Origin: M3007 sp046160625
Lineage (GTDB): Bacteria; Bacteroidota; Bacteroidia; Chitinophagales; Saprospiraceae
Direction: 5' to 3'
NCBI GenBank assembly: GCA_046160625.1
Contig: JBJXGZ010000106.1
Coordinates: 62,001-126,000 of the forward strand
Length of the DNA stretch: 64,000 nt
Part shown: positions 26,199 through 35,173 of the stretch, piece after piece
Position numbering within the stretch: the stretch's first letter is position 1
Layout: each line of letters opens with the position of its first letter
The notes under the pieces: model-generated
The model's database searches: none
What the model saw: the letters and a program-made list of their open reading frames with translations, nothing else
Told to the model about the DNA's origin: nothing
Program-made: the position numbers and the translations under genes

Positions 26199-28214
26199 TC
26201 ATTTCAGCCACTTGTCCAGCCAGCCAAAAAACTCCTTTTGCCACACCATCGAATTCTGCGGCTTGCTCATCCAGTGGCCTTCGTCGGGAAAACTCAGAAA
26301 ACGGGAAGGTATGCCTTTCAACTGTGCTGCTTGAAAGGCTTGCATTCCTTCGCCAAATGAAACCCGGAAGTCCAATTCGTTGTGAATCACTAAAATAGGG
26401 GTGTCCCAGTTTTGCACAAAGCGATGTGGGCTGTCGTTCAAATACATTTTCGGCGTGTTCTTTTGCCAGTATGCCCCCTCAAAATCGTGGTGCGGAAACC
26501 ACACTTCTTCCGTTGTACCGTAAAAACTTTCCAGGTTGAAAAGTCCACAATGGGAGATAAAGGTTTTGAACCGTTTGTTGTGATTGCCCGCAAGCCAGTA
26601 CACCGCATAACCGCCAAAACTCGCGCCCACCGCACCCATCCGCGTAGCATCTACAAAAGGCTCTTTGGCTGCTGCATCGGTGGCGGACAGGTAGTCTTTC
26701 ATGGCATCACCCCAACGCCCGGTGATGGCATCGTTCCAGGTAGCGCCAGAGCCAGGCATCCCGCGCCGGCAAGGTGCGACCACTACATAACCTTGTGAAG
26801 CCATGAGCGCAAGGTTCCAGCGATAAGAGAAAAACTGCGAGAGAGCAGATTGAGGCCCGCCCTGGCAATATACCAGCGTCGGGTATTTTTTCTTTGGATC
26901 AAAATTGGGGGGCAGTACATACCACACATTCATGTCTTTGCTGTCAAATGTCTTCACCGTTCGGCGTTCCACGGTAGGTTTGGCGAGGTTTTTCCAAACC
27001 TCGTCAGTCACAAATGTGCGCTGCGTAGCCGCTCCGTTTTGTGGATTTACTACAAAGATTTCAGCGGGATTCACCATCGAAATTCGGGTCGCTACCAATT
27101 GGTTGCCAGCCAGTTTGAGGGCGATGTAATCGTGGGTCCCATTGGTGATGCGGCGTATCTTTTTGTCAGAAATATTAATCTGGTAAATCTGATGGGTAAA
27201 ATTTTCCGAACTCAAAAAGTAAAGCGATTTGCTGTCGGCTGCCCAGGTGGGGTTGTTGGCTTCATAGGCCCAGCCAAGGGTAAGCTCCTCGCGTTGTTGG
27301 GTGTGCGTGTCCAGGATCATCAAACGCGGGCGGTCAGCTTCGTAGCCTGCCTTTGCAAGGCTTGTCCATACAAGGTAATGCCCGTCGGGCGAGAACACCG
27401 GGTCGCGGTCATAACCAGTCAGGTCCTCCGTGAAATTCAGCGTTTTACCCGAAGAGACTTCATAAGCGTAGAGGTCGGAGTTGGTGCTCTGGGCCTCTTC
27501 TGTGCCGTTCAGTTTGCGACAGGTGTACAGAATAAAGCGCCCATCAGGGCTCCAGGTAATTTGCTCCATGCCCCCGTCTGGCGTGAGCGGGCTGTCGAAG
27601 CGTTCGTTTTGGATATTTTTTGGCTCGCCAGTGAACTTCCCATCGGCCAGACCCACAAAGAAGACATTGCTGTAAGCGTAGTCATGCCAGCTTTTCCAAT
27701 GGCGGTAAAACAATCCATCCGCAATCTTTGCAGAGGTTTTGGACAAATCGGGGTACAACTCTCCCGGTGTTTTGTCCAGTTTCACGTCTTTGCAAAAAAG
27801 GATATGTTTCCCGTCAGGCGAGTAATGGAAACCATTGATTTCCAGGTCACTGACCTTGCCCGGACTTGAAAGTCCGGTAAGGCCGGTTTCGTACAAATGT
27901 CCGTCCATCAGGAATCCAATTTTTTGGCCGCTGGGATGGAATTCGGCATCGCCGCTTGTCTTTTCAAAATCGGTGAGCCTTCGCGTTTCGCCCGTGGCGA
28001 GGTTGACCGTGAAGAGTGCTCGGCTCCCTTTGTTGGCCGCTACGTCGTATCGCTGTACCCCGTAAACCGCCAATTGGCCGTCTGCCGACACGCATTCGAG
28101 GCCGACACGCCCGATTTTCCAAAGTAGTTCAGGAGTAAGTACCTGGCTTTGAGCCGCAACTTCTATAGCGATTGTCATGGACAAGAGAAAAAATAGAATA
28201 GTGTTTTTTAACAT
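26199..28214 (-). CDS. Secreted S9 family peptidase (prolyl oligopeptidase family)
   Basis: A 671-residue serine peptidase with a signal peptide (1-21). Residues about 30-380 form a WD/TolB-like propeller with many SPDG turns. The alpha/beta-hydrolase domain follows. The nucleophile sits in GAVGASFGGYAVYW, the acid is the Asp in HNELDFRV, and the histidine is in FPDEGHWM. Members cleave small peptides, often as dipeptidyl or acylaminoacyl peptidases; the tripeptidyl-like subtype cannot be fixed here. It is probably a periplasmic peptide-degradation enzyme. Monocistronic and divergent from the aquaporin gene. Confidence 0.93.
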   Translation of the reverse strand: MLKNTILFFLLSMTIAIEVAAQSQVLTPELLWKIGRVGLECVSADGQLAVYGVQRYDVAANKGSRALFTVNLATGETRRLTDFEKTSGDAEFHPSGQKIGFLMDGHLYETGLTGLSSPGKVSDLEINGFHYSPDGKHILFCKDVKLDKTPGELYPDLSKTSAKIADGLFYRHWKSWHDYAYSNVFFVGLADGKFTGEPKNIQNERFDSPLTPDGGMEQITWSPDGRFILYTCRKLNGTEEAQSTNSDLYAYEVSSGKTLNFTEDLTGYDRDPVFSPDGHYLVWTSLAKAGYEADRPRLMILDTHTQQREELTLGWAYEANNPTWAADSKSLYFLSSENFTHQIYQINISDKKIRRITNGTHDYIALKLAGNQLVATRISMVNPAEIFVVNPQNGAATQRTFVTDEVWKNLAKPTVERRTVKTFDSKDMNVWYVLPPNFDPKKKYPTLVYCQGGPQSALSQFFSYRWNLALMASQGYVVVAPCRRGMPGSGATWNDAITGRWGDAMKDYLSATDAAAKEPFVDATRMGAVGASFGGYAVYWLAGNHNKRFKTFISHCGLFNLESFYGTTEEVWFPHHDFEGAYWQKNTPKMYLNDSPHRFVQNWDTPILVIHNELDFRVSFGEGMQAFQAAQLKGIPSRFLSFPDEGHWMSKPQNSMVWQKEFFGWLDKWLK

Positions 28215-28282
28215 AATTGGAGAAGCAAGTTACTTTTAGCCCGCAAAATTCATTTTTTCAACATCAAACAAAGCGAATTAAG

Positions 28283-28921
28283 ATGAAAAAATACTTGACA
28301 GAATTCATCGGCACATTTTTTCTGGTTCTCACCGTAGTGCTGGCGGCCAATAATCCGGGTATTGGCCCAATGGCGCCGCTTGCCATCGGCGCCGTATTGA
28401 TGGTAATGATTTATGCTGGCGGCCATATTTCAGGAGGGCATTACAACCCTGCTGTTACGCTGGCAGTGATGATTCGGGGCAAAATTGATCGTGGTGATGC
28501 CCTCTATTATATCATCGTTCAATTGGTCGCAGCGGTGGTGGCAGCTGCTATCGGCGTCTATCTCCACGATTGCGGGAACGGCGCGACTATTGTAGCCCGC
28601 GTGAACGAACAATCGATTTGCGCAGTGTTGGCCGAATTCCTCGGCACCTTCGCTTTGGCTTATGTAGTGCTGAATGTGGCAACTACACGCTCCAATTCGG
28701 GCAATTCGCATTATGGACTTGCTATTGGTTTTACAATAATGACTGCCGCCTATTCCCTAGGTGGGCTGAGCGGTGGCGCCTTCAATCCAGCAGTGGCCGT
28801 GGGTGCATCGGTGGCTGGGATGTTCGCCTGGGAGGATATTTGGGTCTATCTCCTGGGGACTTTGCTTGGTGGAGCAGCGGCGGCTACGGTATTTCATGTG
28901 ACCTATGGACGGGAGGATTAA
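28283..28921 (+). CDS. Aquaporin/MIP-family channel lacking the selectivity arginine
   Basis: A 212-residue channel with six helices and two NPA boxes: HYNPAVT (55-57) and AFNPAVAVG (168-170). The ATG at 28283 gives MKKYLTEFIGTFFLVL, the usual N-terminus; the longer frame starting at 28217 adds 22 unlikely residues. In most aquaporins an arginine follows the second NPA; here it is Val171, so the aromatic/arginine filter is changed. A wider or more hydrophobic pore is expected (inference); water, gas or small neutral solute transport is possible. Monocistronic. Confidence 0.92.
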   Translation: MKKYLTEFIGTFFLVLTVVLAANNPGIGPMAPLAIGAVLMVMIYAGGHISGGHYNPAVTLAVMIRGKIDRGDALYYIIVQLVAAVVAAAIGVYLHDCGNGATIVARVNEQSICAVLAEFLGTFALAYVVLNVATTRSNSGNSHYGLAIGFTIMTAAYSLGGLSGGAFNPAVAVGASVAGMFAWEDIWVYLLGTLLGGAAAATVFHVTYGRED

Positions 28922-28927
28922 CTGCTT

Positions 28928-28982
28928 GTTAGGGGTGGAACACGTTAATATGGGTGGGACACCCCTAATAACGTGTTCAACC
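28928..28982. repeat. Imperfect inverted repeat with GGTGGAACACG words
   Basis: TTAGGGGTGGAACACGTTA is answered by reverse-complement words TAACGTGTTC and CCCCTAA. It lies between two convergent stops and may serve as a bidirectional terminator, although a T run is missing. Confidence 0.6.
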
Positions 28983-28986
28983 CCAA

Positions 28987-31908
28987 TTAACCCAAAACCA
29001 TCTCCAAATCCTCCCGATTCCACACAGGCATTTCCGTCCCTGTTGCAAAAAGATCCCGCCCCAATTGTCGCTTTTGGTCTTGCAGCAACAAGATTTTTTC
29101 CTCTACGGTATCTCGTGCGATAAATCGCAGCGTCGTCACAGGTCGCGCTTGCCCGATTCGATGGGCACGCGCTACCGCCTGATCTTCTTTGGCCGGATTC
29201 CACCAGGGGTCGAGAATGAACACATAATCGGCTGCGGTAAGGTTGAGGCCTACTCCGCCTGCGCCAAGGGTCATCAGGAAGGCCTGTACACTTGGTTCTC
29301 CTTGAAATCGAGTTACTTCACGAGCGCGATCTGGCATAGAAGTATCGCCCGTAAGCCAGGCAAAAGGCGTTTTCTCCGCTTCCAATGTACGTTTGAAAAT
29401 TTGCAAATGCTGCTCAAATGCGCTGAAAAACAGCACTTTGTGCCCGGAACGGCGTACCAAATCCCATTGCGAGAGCACATCTTCGGTTTTGCCACTGATA
29501 CCTTGGTATGCTCCATCTGCCAAAATGGGGTGGCAGGCCAATTGCCTCAAACGCAGGAGCGCCTGCAAGGCCTGAAAACGGGTTTTGGGGTCGTCAAATA
29601 GCGCGAGAATTTCATTGCGTACAGCTGATTTAACCTCCTCATAGCGTTTGCGTTGGGCTTCTGCCATTTCGCAGTAAAAAATCTGAGTGCTTAAAGGTGG
29701 CAACTCTGGCGCAACCTCTTCTTTGCTTCGCCTCAAAAAAAACGGCTGCACCCGGCTAAAAAGCCGGGCTTTGGCCCGCTCGTCGCCTTGTCGTTCGATG
29801 GGCGTTTGAAACTGCTCGCGAAACGCCGGATAACTGCCCAAAGTGGATGGATTGATAAATTCCATCTGGGTCCAAAGGTCTGCCAGGGAATTTTCAATGG
29901 GCGTTCCAGAAAGGGAGATTTTATGCTGTCCATGCAGTCCGCGCACCACTTTGGAAATATCCGACTCGCGGTTTTTAATTTGCTGGCTTTCGTCCAGGAC
30001 AATGAATTTCCAGCTGACTTTTTCCAGCAATGTCAAATCCTGACGCGCCGTGTGGTAGGTGGTGAGCACCACATCGTGGGTGCTGAGGGTGCTTAAATGC
30101 TTCTGCCGGTTTGGCCCGACGTGTGCATAGACGAAGAGACTCGGCGCGAAGTGTGACAACTCGCGCTGCCAATTGAAGACCAGCGAAGCGGGCAAAATGA
30201 CCAGCGCATTGAGCGGTCGCAACGCCTCCCGATGTGCCGAAAAAATGTCCAATTGGCCGACTGCGGATGGAGATTCGTGACCGTTTTTGGAACTCAAACT
30301 TTCCTTGGCCCAGAGTAGGGTAGCGATGGTTTGCAGGGTTTTCCCCAGGCCCATGTCGTCGGCGAGGCAAGCGCCCAGGCCGTGCTGACAGTGTCCAATG
30401 AGCCATTTCACACCGGCTAATTGATATGGGCGCAAAGAAGCTTTCAGGCTTTCAGAAGGGTGATAATCAATCTTTTCCAGGTCAATAATGGGCCATTCCG
30501 AAGCAGCCGTTTCAACTTCGCTGCCTTGTAAAAGCGTGTACAGGGCCTTGGGCAATCGAAGCGTGTCGCCATTTTCCTGGCCAGCCGTGGCCAGATCGGA
30601 GTAGCGGGCAAACCACTCTTCTGGAATCAGAAAAAAAGTGCCGTCGGGCAGAGGAAAATAGGGGTCGTGGCGACGCAAATAAGGCAGGAGTTTCAGGAAA
30701 GGAAAACGGTGTGCGCCCACTTGAATATCGCCTTGCACATCAAACCAATCGCCCGCCGTCATTGCATTCAGTCGCAATGTTCCGGTGCTTAGTGCAATGG
30801 TTTTGCCCTCTATTTGTGGGGGCACCAAAGTGAATCCCGAAGCCTCCAAATCATCGCGGTGTTGAACAATCCATCGAAGCAGCGCATCGAGCTGATCTTC
30901 CCCATCCGTGGCAAAAAGATGGTCTGTTTCTGTCAAGCCCATATTTTTCAACAAATCCGCTTGCTTTTGCTCAGCGGCTGTGTCGCGACAAATGAGGTGT
31001 ACCGTGATTTCGCCATCTTCCTCGGGCGGGACGTCGAGCGTAGTGCTGCGGCTGCGCTGGTCACCGAAGGCAAATTCAGCGCCGTCGTACTCAAAAACGG
31101 GTTTTAACGCCCAGCGTTTTTCAAGAATATTTTCTGTTGGCTCGAGGCGTGTAGCACGCAAATGTTCTGCGCGTACAACGCTGAATCCTTCCGCTTCCAC
31201 GTGGCTGCGGCGCACACTTTTAGCAATAAATTGTCGGAAATAAGTACGTGCCTTGTCGGCAGGGATCAGCACCGCATCTTTTTGGCGGAAAGGTTTAACC
31301 ATGTTTCCATTGATTCCAGGGATACGGTAGAGGGTATGGCCATCCAAAATCCAGGCAGGATCCGTATTTGTGACTGGACTCACGTCGTGCGCATAAATGT
31401 CCCAGTGCTCCGTCTCCGAGCCCAACTTAAGGCGATATTCAATGCCTGCACCGGGTGTTTTTTTGAAAAAAAGGTGCGGAACGAGATCTTCCTGGGGACA
31501 ATGCAGCAGCACGTCTTTTGCCAAAGTTTTTCGTTCGGCGTCCAGGGTAAGCGGCAATTTGTGCTGCACGATATGGCTCAGAAAAACATCTAATTTGCTG
31601 AAAATGAACCGCTCCACCACAGGTTTGGTGGCAGCATCCGCCAGTAATTGAGCAAGCGTTGGCCAGGTTTTGGCTTTGGGCAGCTTGTATTTTGCCTCCA
31701 AAGATTTGGGCGTCAGGAGATCAATAAGTTCAAACAGGTTTGATTCTACTTCACTTGGCTCCAATCCGTAAGCGCCTACGGTGGTCGGGGTGGCGCGTTG
31801 CACGAGGTGCGATAATTGACTGTCTTTGCTAAGTTGCACGACATTGGCCGAAGGCAGCAGGATAGTGTTTTGGTAGGGATAAAGGTTAAAGACGATTTGG
31901 AAGGTCAT
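28987..31908 (-). CDS. SNF2-family DEAD/DEAH helicase
   Basis: A 973-residue ATP-dependent DNA translocase. The ATG at 31908 is chosen since a TATCTTTG promoter lies 5 bp upstream and would make longer starts untranscribed. The N-terminal half (about 1-480) is family-specific without a SWIM zinc finger. Helicase motifs: LADDMGLGKTLQTIAT (I), VLDESQ (II; DESQ rather than DEAH), LSGTPIENSL (III), and in RecA domain 2 VLFFSAFEQHL, GGVGLNLTAADYV and AHRIGQARPV. It belongs to the bacterial SNF2 group of unknown biological role (chromatin-like protein or RNA polymerase remodelling). Confidence 0.93.
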   Translation of the reverse strand: MTFQIVFNLYPYQNTILLPSANVVQLSKDSQLSHLVQRATPTTVGAYGLEPSEVESNLFELIDLLTPKSLEAKYKLPKAKTWPTLAQLLADAATKPVVERFIFSKLDVFLSHIVQHKLPLTLDAERKTLAKDVLLHCPQEDLVPHLFFKKTPGAGIEYRLKLGSETEHWDIYAHDVSPVTNTDPAWILDGHTLYRIPGINGNMVKPFRQKDAVLIPADKARTYFRQFIAKSVRRSHVEAEGFSVVRAEHLRATRLEPTENILEKRWALKPVFEYDGAEFAFGDQRSRSTTLDVPPEEDGEITVHLICRDTAAEQKQADLLKNMGLTETDHLFATDGEDQLDALLRWIVQHRDDLEASGFTLVPPQIEGKTIALSTGTLRLNAMTAGDWFDVQGDIQVGAHRFPFLKLLPYLRRHDPYFPLPDGTFFLIPEEWFARYSDLATAGQENGDTLRLPKALYTLLQGSEVETAASEWPIIDLEKIDYHPSESLKASLRPYQLAGVKWLIGHCQHGLGACLADDMGLGKTLQTIATLLWAKESLSSKNGHESPSAVGQLDIFSAHREALRPLNALVILPASLVFNWQRELSHFAPSLFVYAHVGPNRQKHLSTLSTHDVVLTTYHTARQDLTLLEKVSWKFIVLDESQQIKNRESDISKVVRGLHGQHKISLSGTPIENSLADLWTQMEFINPSTLGSYPAFREQFQTPIERQGDERAKARLFSRVQPFFLRRSKEEVAPELPPLSTQIFYCEMAEAQRKRYEEVKSAVRNEILALFDDPKTRFQALQALLRLRQLACHPILADGAYQGISGKTEDVLSQWDLVRRSGHKVLFFSAFEQHLQIFKRTLEAEKTPFAWLTGDTSMPDRAREVTRFQGEPSVQAFLMTLGAGGVGLNLTAADYVFILDPWWNPAKEDQAVARAHRIGQARPVTTLRFIARDTVEEKILLLQDQKRQLGRDLFATGTEMPVWNREDLEMVLG

Positions 31909-31912
31909 GCGG

Positions 31913-31920
31913 CAAAGATA
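31913..31920 (-). promoter_or_regulatory. -7 element TATCTTTG immediately before the SNF2 ATG
   Basis: On the minus strand this is TATCTTTG, a full consensus, with only four bases between its last G and the ATG at 31908. Transcription would begin at or next to the ATG, so the mRNA is probably leaderless. Confidence 0.55.
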
Positions 31921-31959
31921 GCGCGGCGCTGGACACGGGGTAATGTCATAAGTATCTGA

Positions 31960-32073
31960 TACGTTCCGTTGCAACATCAAACTTTACATAATTTGAACCA
32001 CAAAAGGCACAAAAGAGCACAAAAGTAGCACGATACGGTCTTTTGTGTCCTTTGTGCCTTTTGTGGTTCAATT
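31960..32073. repeat. Composite repeat with TTGAACCACAAAAGG palindrome, copy 1
   Basis: A unit ACGTTCCGTTGCAACATCAAAC is followed by a palindrome whose arms are TTGAACCACAAAAGGCACAA and its reverse complement. Loop words such as GTAGCACGATACGG are shared with the second copy at 37508-37617. The right end reaches the stop codon of the amidotransferase gene. Confidence 0.85.
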
Positions 32074-32646
32074 TACGCTATCTATTTGTTTGATCACGTT
32101 GCGGAGCATCCGCATTCCGGCCTGGTTTTTCATGGAAAGCACGGATTCGGGGTGGAACTGGATGCCTTCGATGGGCAGTTGTTTGTGGCGTACGGCCATC
32201 ACCACGCCGTCGGCAGAGCGGGCGCTGACCTCGAATTCGGGCGGAATCACATCTCCTGCCCAGGAATGGTATCGCGCCACTTCGCAGCCTTGTTCCAGTC
32301 CGTTGAAAATGCCGCGCCCATCGTGCTCAATGCTAACCGCTTTGCCGTGTACCGGGGCGATGTTGGCGAGCGTGCCTCCAAAAAACTCGATAAGCGCCTG
32401 ATGGCCCAGGCATACGCCCAAAATGGGTTTTTCGCGGTAGAAATGCCCGATGATCTGCATCATGTTGCCGGCATTGCGCGGCAACGAAGGCCCGGGCGAA
32501 AGCACGAGCAAGTCGAACTCAACTTCTGCAAGTACCTCTGGCTCAACGGTATTCCGGTACACCTTCACTTCGCAACCGAGCTGGCGGAAAAAGTCCACGA
32601 GGTTGTAGGTGAAGGAGTCGAAGTTGTCGAGCATTAATATTGTCAT
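32068..32646 (-). CDS. Class I glutamine amidotransferase (TrpG/PabA type)
   Basis: A 192-residue glutaminase subunit that gives ammonia to anthranilate or aminodeoxychorismate synthase. Motifs: MLDNFDSFTYNLVDFF at the start, LSPGPSLP (oxyanion loop region), GVCLGHQALIEFFGG with the nucleophilic cysteine, and IEGIQFHPESVLS with His/Glu of the triad. The ATG at 32646 gives the typical start. No trpE or pabB is adjacent, so trpG and pabA cannot be told apart. It lies 21 bp downstream of the next minus-strand gene and is probably co-transcribed with it. Confidence 0.9.
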   Translation of the reverse strand: MTILMLDNFDSFTYNLVDFFRQLGCEVKVYRNTVEPEVLAEVEFDLLVLSPGPSLPRNAGNMMQIIGHFYREKPILGVCLGHQALIEFFGGTLANIAPVHGKAVSIEHDGRGIFNGLEQGCEVARYHSWAGDVIPPEFEVSARSADGVVMAVRHKQLPIEGIQFHPESVLSMKNQAGMRMLRNVIKQIDSVN

Positions 32647-32667
32647 TTCGTCATTGGTCGTCATTTC

Positions 32668-34152
32668 TCACCCTCTCGCTCTTAGATCCTCCACCAGTTT
32701 GGTGAGCCATTGCCGCTCGGCGATGTACTCGGCCTTGGCGATGTCTTGTTGGATGATTTCCAAGCGATCAACATCGCGCTTGCCTTCGGCGTGGATGATG
32801 CGTTTCATGGTGTCGGCGAAACGTTTGCCCATTTTTTTCTTGGTGGCGGGCAGGTTTTTCTCACGGAAGAAGTAGATGATGGCAGCTTCGACTTTGTTCT
32901 CTAAAAATTCCCCCACACGCTCATCTGCTTTGTCGCGGCGGCTCATTTCCCAGAGGATTTTGATTTCGAGGATTTTTGAAGAGAACTTGTACTGCATCTC
33001 TTCATAATTAGACATGAGGAGGGTTTTTAATGCCGGCTCATATTCATTTTTATGAAAAAGATAATCTGCCAAGTTGAACTGATAATATTCGTCTGAGGGC
33101 ATAGAACCTAACACTTTCTCTCGATGTGTTTCAATAAACTTTAAGACCCATTCATGTTCACCTAAGCGTAAACCTATCGTGACAATGCTTTGAAATTCAG
33201 AAGCTTTTATTTTCCCATTAAGATAAATCCGACCAGATTCTACTCGGCGTTTTTGGAGTTGAAAAAGAGGTTCTGTGTATCCCGTATGACCTCTATTCAA
33301 GCGCCGGATTGCATAGTTACAGGCAAAAACTTCAAAATGTCCAAGGTGATCTTTCCAAATTTGAGACTCAAATCTGGAAAGGTCATTTATGAAAATGTGA
33401 AGTCGTTGTTTGTCTTCATCAAGTTCGTTTGAGAGTAAATCAATCGTTTGCAAAAAAAGTTGCCCGATCGGCTTTTCAAAAAACCAGCGCAATCGAGGGG
33501 ATTTCAAATCAAAAGGAAACCACTCATTTAGAGGCGGCAAGGCTAACGGAGCTAATTGGTTTTGGTTGAGCAATATGCATGTATGCCAGAGTCGTTCTAC
33601 CAAATAATACTCATCCAAGGCTTGAATAGTGCTCCAAAGATTTAAATCGTCTTTTTTTTGATTCCGGTCGCTTTGAAAAACAAATTCTTCAGACTCCGAA
33701 AGAAATTGAAAGTAATAATCCTGCGGCGACCATTCACGAGGGACACTCTTCATTTTTGCAAATTGTTTTCTGGATTGTAGAAATTTCTTTTCCAGTTTGC
33801 GCTCGTTGTAGAACTTTTGTAAATAAAAAGCCTGTTGAATTTCGGTCATGTTTTGCCCGGCAGATTCATGCGCAATGAACTTGCGTACGAGTTGAAGCGT
33901 GTCGGACATGCTTTTTTCCAATTTGTTAGCAATAATCTCCTTTTCCGGGAAAACATGTCTGTATACCTCCGATTTTGATAAAGTCTGAATAGTGCTTCCC
34001 TCATCCAAATTTGCAAAAATATAAGCTGCCAAACGTGCGGCTTCAGCACGAACAGGAGTTCCAAGCTCTGCCGTTTCCAGAAACACCTTCAGGCGCTTCT
34101 TTTCGTCTTCCCGCAGGGTTGAAAGCAACTCAACTAGATCGCTATTGTGCAT
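32668..34152 (-). CDS. Unknown helical protein, 494 aa
   Basis: A cytoplasmic protein without signal or membrane helices, almost entirely alpha-helical and rich in aromatic and charged residues (for example KFIAHESAGQNMTEIQQAFYLQKFYNERK, split among several helices). The pattern of helix pairs suggests TPR-like repeats. I recognise the general look of a large paralogous family found in Saprospirales genomes but cannot name it. AT content is somewhat higher between 33000 and 33800 than in its neighbours. Function unknown. Confidence 0.75.
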   Translation of the reverse strand: MHNSDLVELLSTLREDEKKRLKVFLETAELGTPVRAEAARLAAYIFANLDEGSTIQTLSKSEVYRHVFPEKEIIANKLEKSMSDTLQLVRKFIAHESAGQNMTEIQQAFYLQKFYNERKLEKKFLQSRKQFAKMKSVPREWSPQDYYFQFLSESEEFVFQSDRNQKKDDLNLWSTIQALDEYYLVERLWHTCILLNQNQLAPLALPPLNEWFPFDLKSPRLRWFFEKPIGQLFLQTIDLLSNELDEDKQRLHIFINDLSRFESQIWKDHLGHFEVFACNYAIRRLNRGHTGYTEPLFQLQKRRVESGRIYLNGKIKASEFQSIVTIGLRLGEHEWVLKFIETHREKVLGSMPSDEYYQFNLADYLFHKNEYEPALKTLLMSNYEEMQYKFSSKILEIKILWEMSRRDKADERVGEFLENKVEAAIIYFFREKNLPATKKKMGKRFADTMKRIIHAEGKRDVDRLEIIQQDIAKAEYIAERQWLTKLVEDLRARG

Positions 34153-34287
34153 AACAGGCTTTAATTTTTGAGATAAAAACGGCGGCGGTAAAAGTCTGGA
34201 AAACTGTAATGCCTTCCTATGGAACTTGTACTATAATTTTGCGGGATTCTTTCACTTCTCTTTAACTCTGTTTTCCCTATGTGTACT

Positions 34288-35070
34288 ATGAAGCAATTCC
34301 GTTCTGCGATCATTGCGGTACTAGCAATGGCATCTCTTTTCTTTCTGCCCGGCTGCCCCTGCCCCCCGTCATCAGGCACCATTACCTGTCCACGCCCTAA
34401 TCCGCTCATCACCTTTGATGCGCTTAACTCCGATGGATTCTCCGTGACTCCGGATACAATGACCAATGTTACATTGGTTGTTATTGAAGTGTCTGGAAGT
34501 TCAGGTGCCCCTAAAACCACGTTCAATGGTCAACCAGGCATTGCAACGCTCATTGATCTTGACACTACTTATCACCGACCACTTCTCCTGAAATTCGCCT
34601 ATAAGTCTGCATCAGGGGATACATTAGCCAATGATGAACTCCGTATTGATGATTCTGAATCGCATGGTGTTACGATTCCAGACATGGATGTTGTTGTGGG
34701 CATGACCAGTTTCCCCAACTGTCCGACTACCACGCAGGATGTCACTGTTGCTACTACGCCCGGTGGCGTAAGCACCTTCAATTGGAATACTGGCGACGCA
34801 TTCGAGATTATTTTAACCTACAATGATACACCATATAAATTCAGGGTACACCCTGTAGCCGGAGTTGGCGACAATGCTGGTACTACGACCATTTTTGAAA
34901 ATCCAAGTCATACATGTCTTACCGATATAACAACGCAGGTTGTCAGCAGCAAAGAAATTGCGATTACTTCCATTTCCAACAATTGCACCGTCAGGGCTTG
35001 GAATGATGGAACTGCCCGTGTCGTGACGATCAAGCACCCAATAAGCGCAACCATTGGCGTGCGTAAATAA
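34288..35070 (+). CDS. Predicted lipoprotein, unknown, 260 aa
   Basis: An exported lipoprotein: MKQFRSAIIAVLAMASLFFL then the lipobox LPGC with the acylated cysteine at about residue 23, followed by PCPP. The rest is beta-rich, Thr-rich and without known motif; two Cys pairs (NCP, TCL / NCT) may form disulfides. An in-frame ATG nine bases upstream is possible. TAATTTTG at 34233-34240 is a suitable promoter. A strong terminator follows, then the caspase-like gene in the same direction. Functional link to that gene is only by position. Confidence 0.7.
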   Translation: MKQFRSAIIAVLAMASLFFLPGCPCPPSSGTITCPRPNPLITFDALNSDGFSVTPDTMTNVTLVVIEVSGSSGAPKTTFNGQPGIATLIDLDTTYHRPLLLKFAYKSASGDTLANDELRIDDSESHGVTIPDMDVVVGMTSFPNCPTTTQDVTVATTPGGVSTFNWNTGDAFEIILTYNDTPYKFRVHPVAGVGDNAGTTTIFENPSHTCLTDITTQVVSSKEIAITSISNNCTVRAWNDGTARVVTIKHPISATIGVRK

Positions 35071-35080
35071 CTTTTTTAGC

Positions 35081-35131
35081 CCGTCCGTTCGAGGGCTGGG
35101 TCATTCCCGGACCTCGAACGGGTTGGTTTTC
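35081..35131 (+). terminator. Intrinsic terminator after the lipoprotein gene
   Basis: CCGTTCGAGG (35085-35094) pairs exactly with CCTCGAACGG (35112-35121), followed by a T-rich stretch (GGTTGGTTTTCT). It isolates the lipoprotein transcript from the next pair of genes. Confidence 0.75.
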
Positions 35132-35173
35132 TACCCTTGATACTTTTCTTTCATTCTCAAACTAGTCTGAACA

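Noticed and set aside
32068..32646. Tryptophan operon around the amidotransferase
   Set aside because: No trpE, trpD, trpC or pabB lies in the neighbourhood, so the gene is left unnamed.
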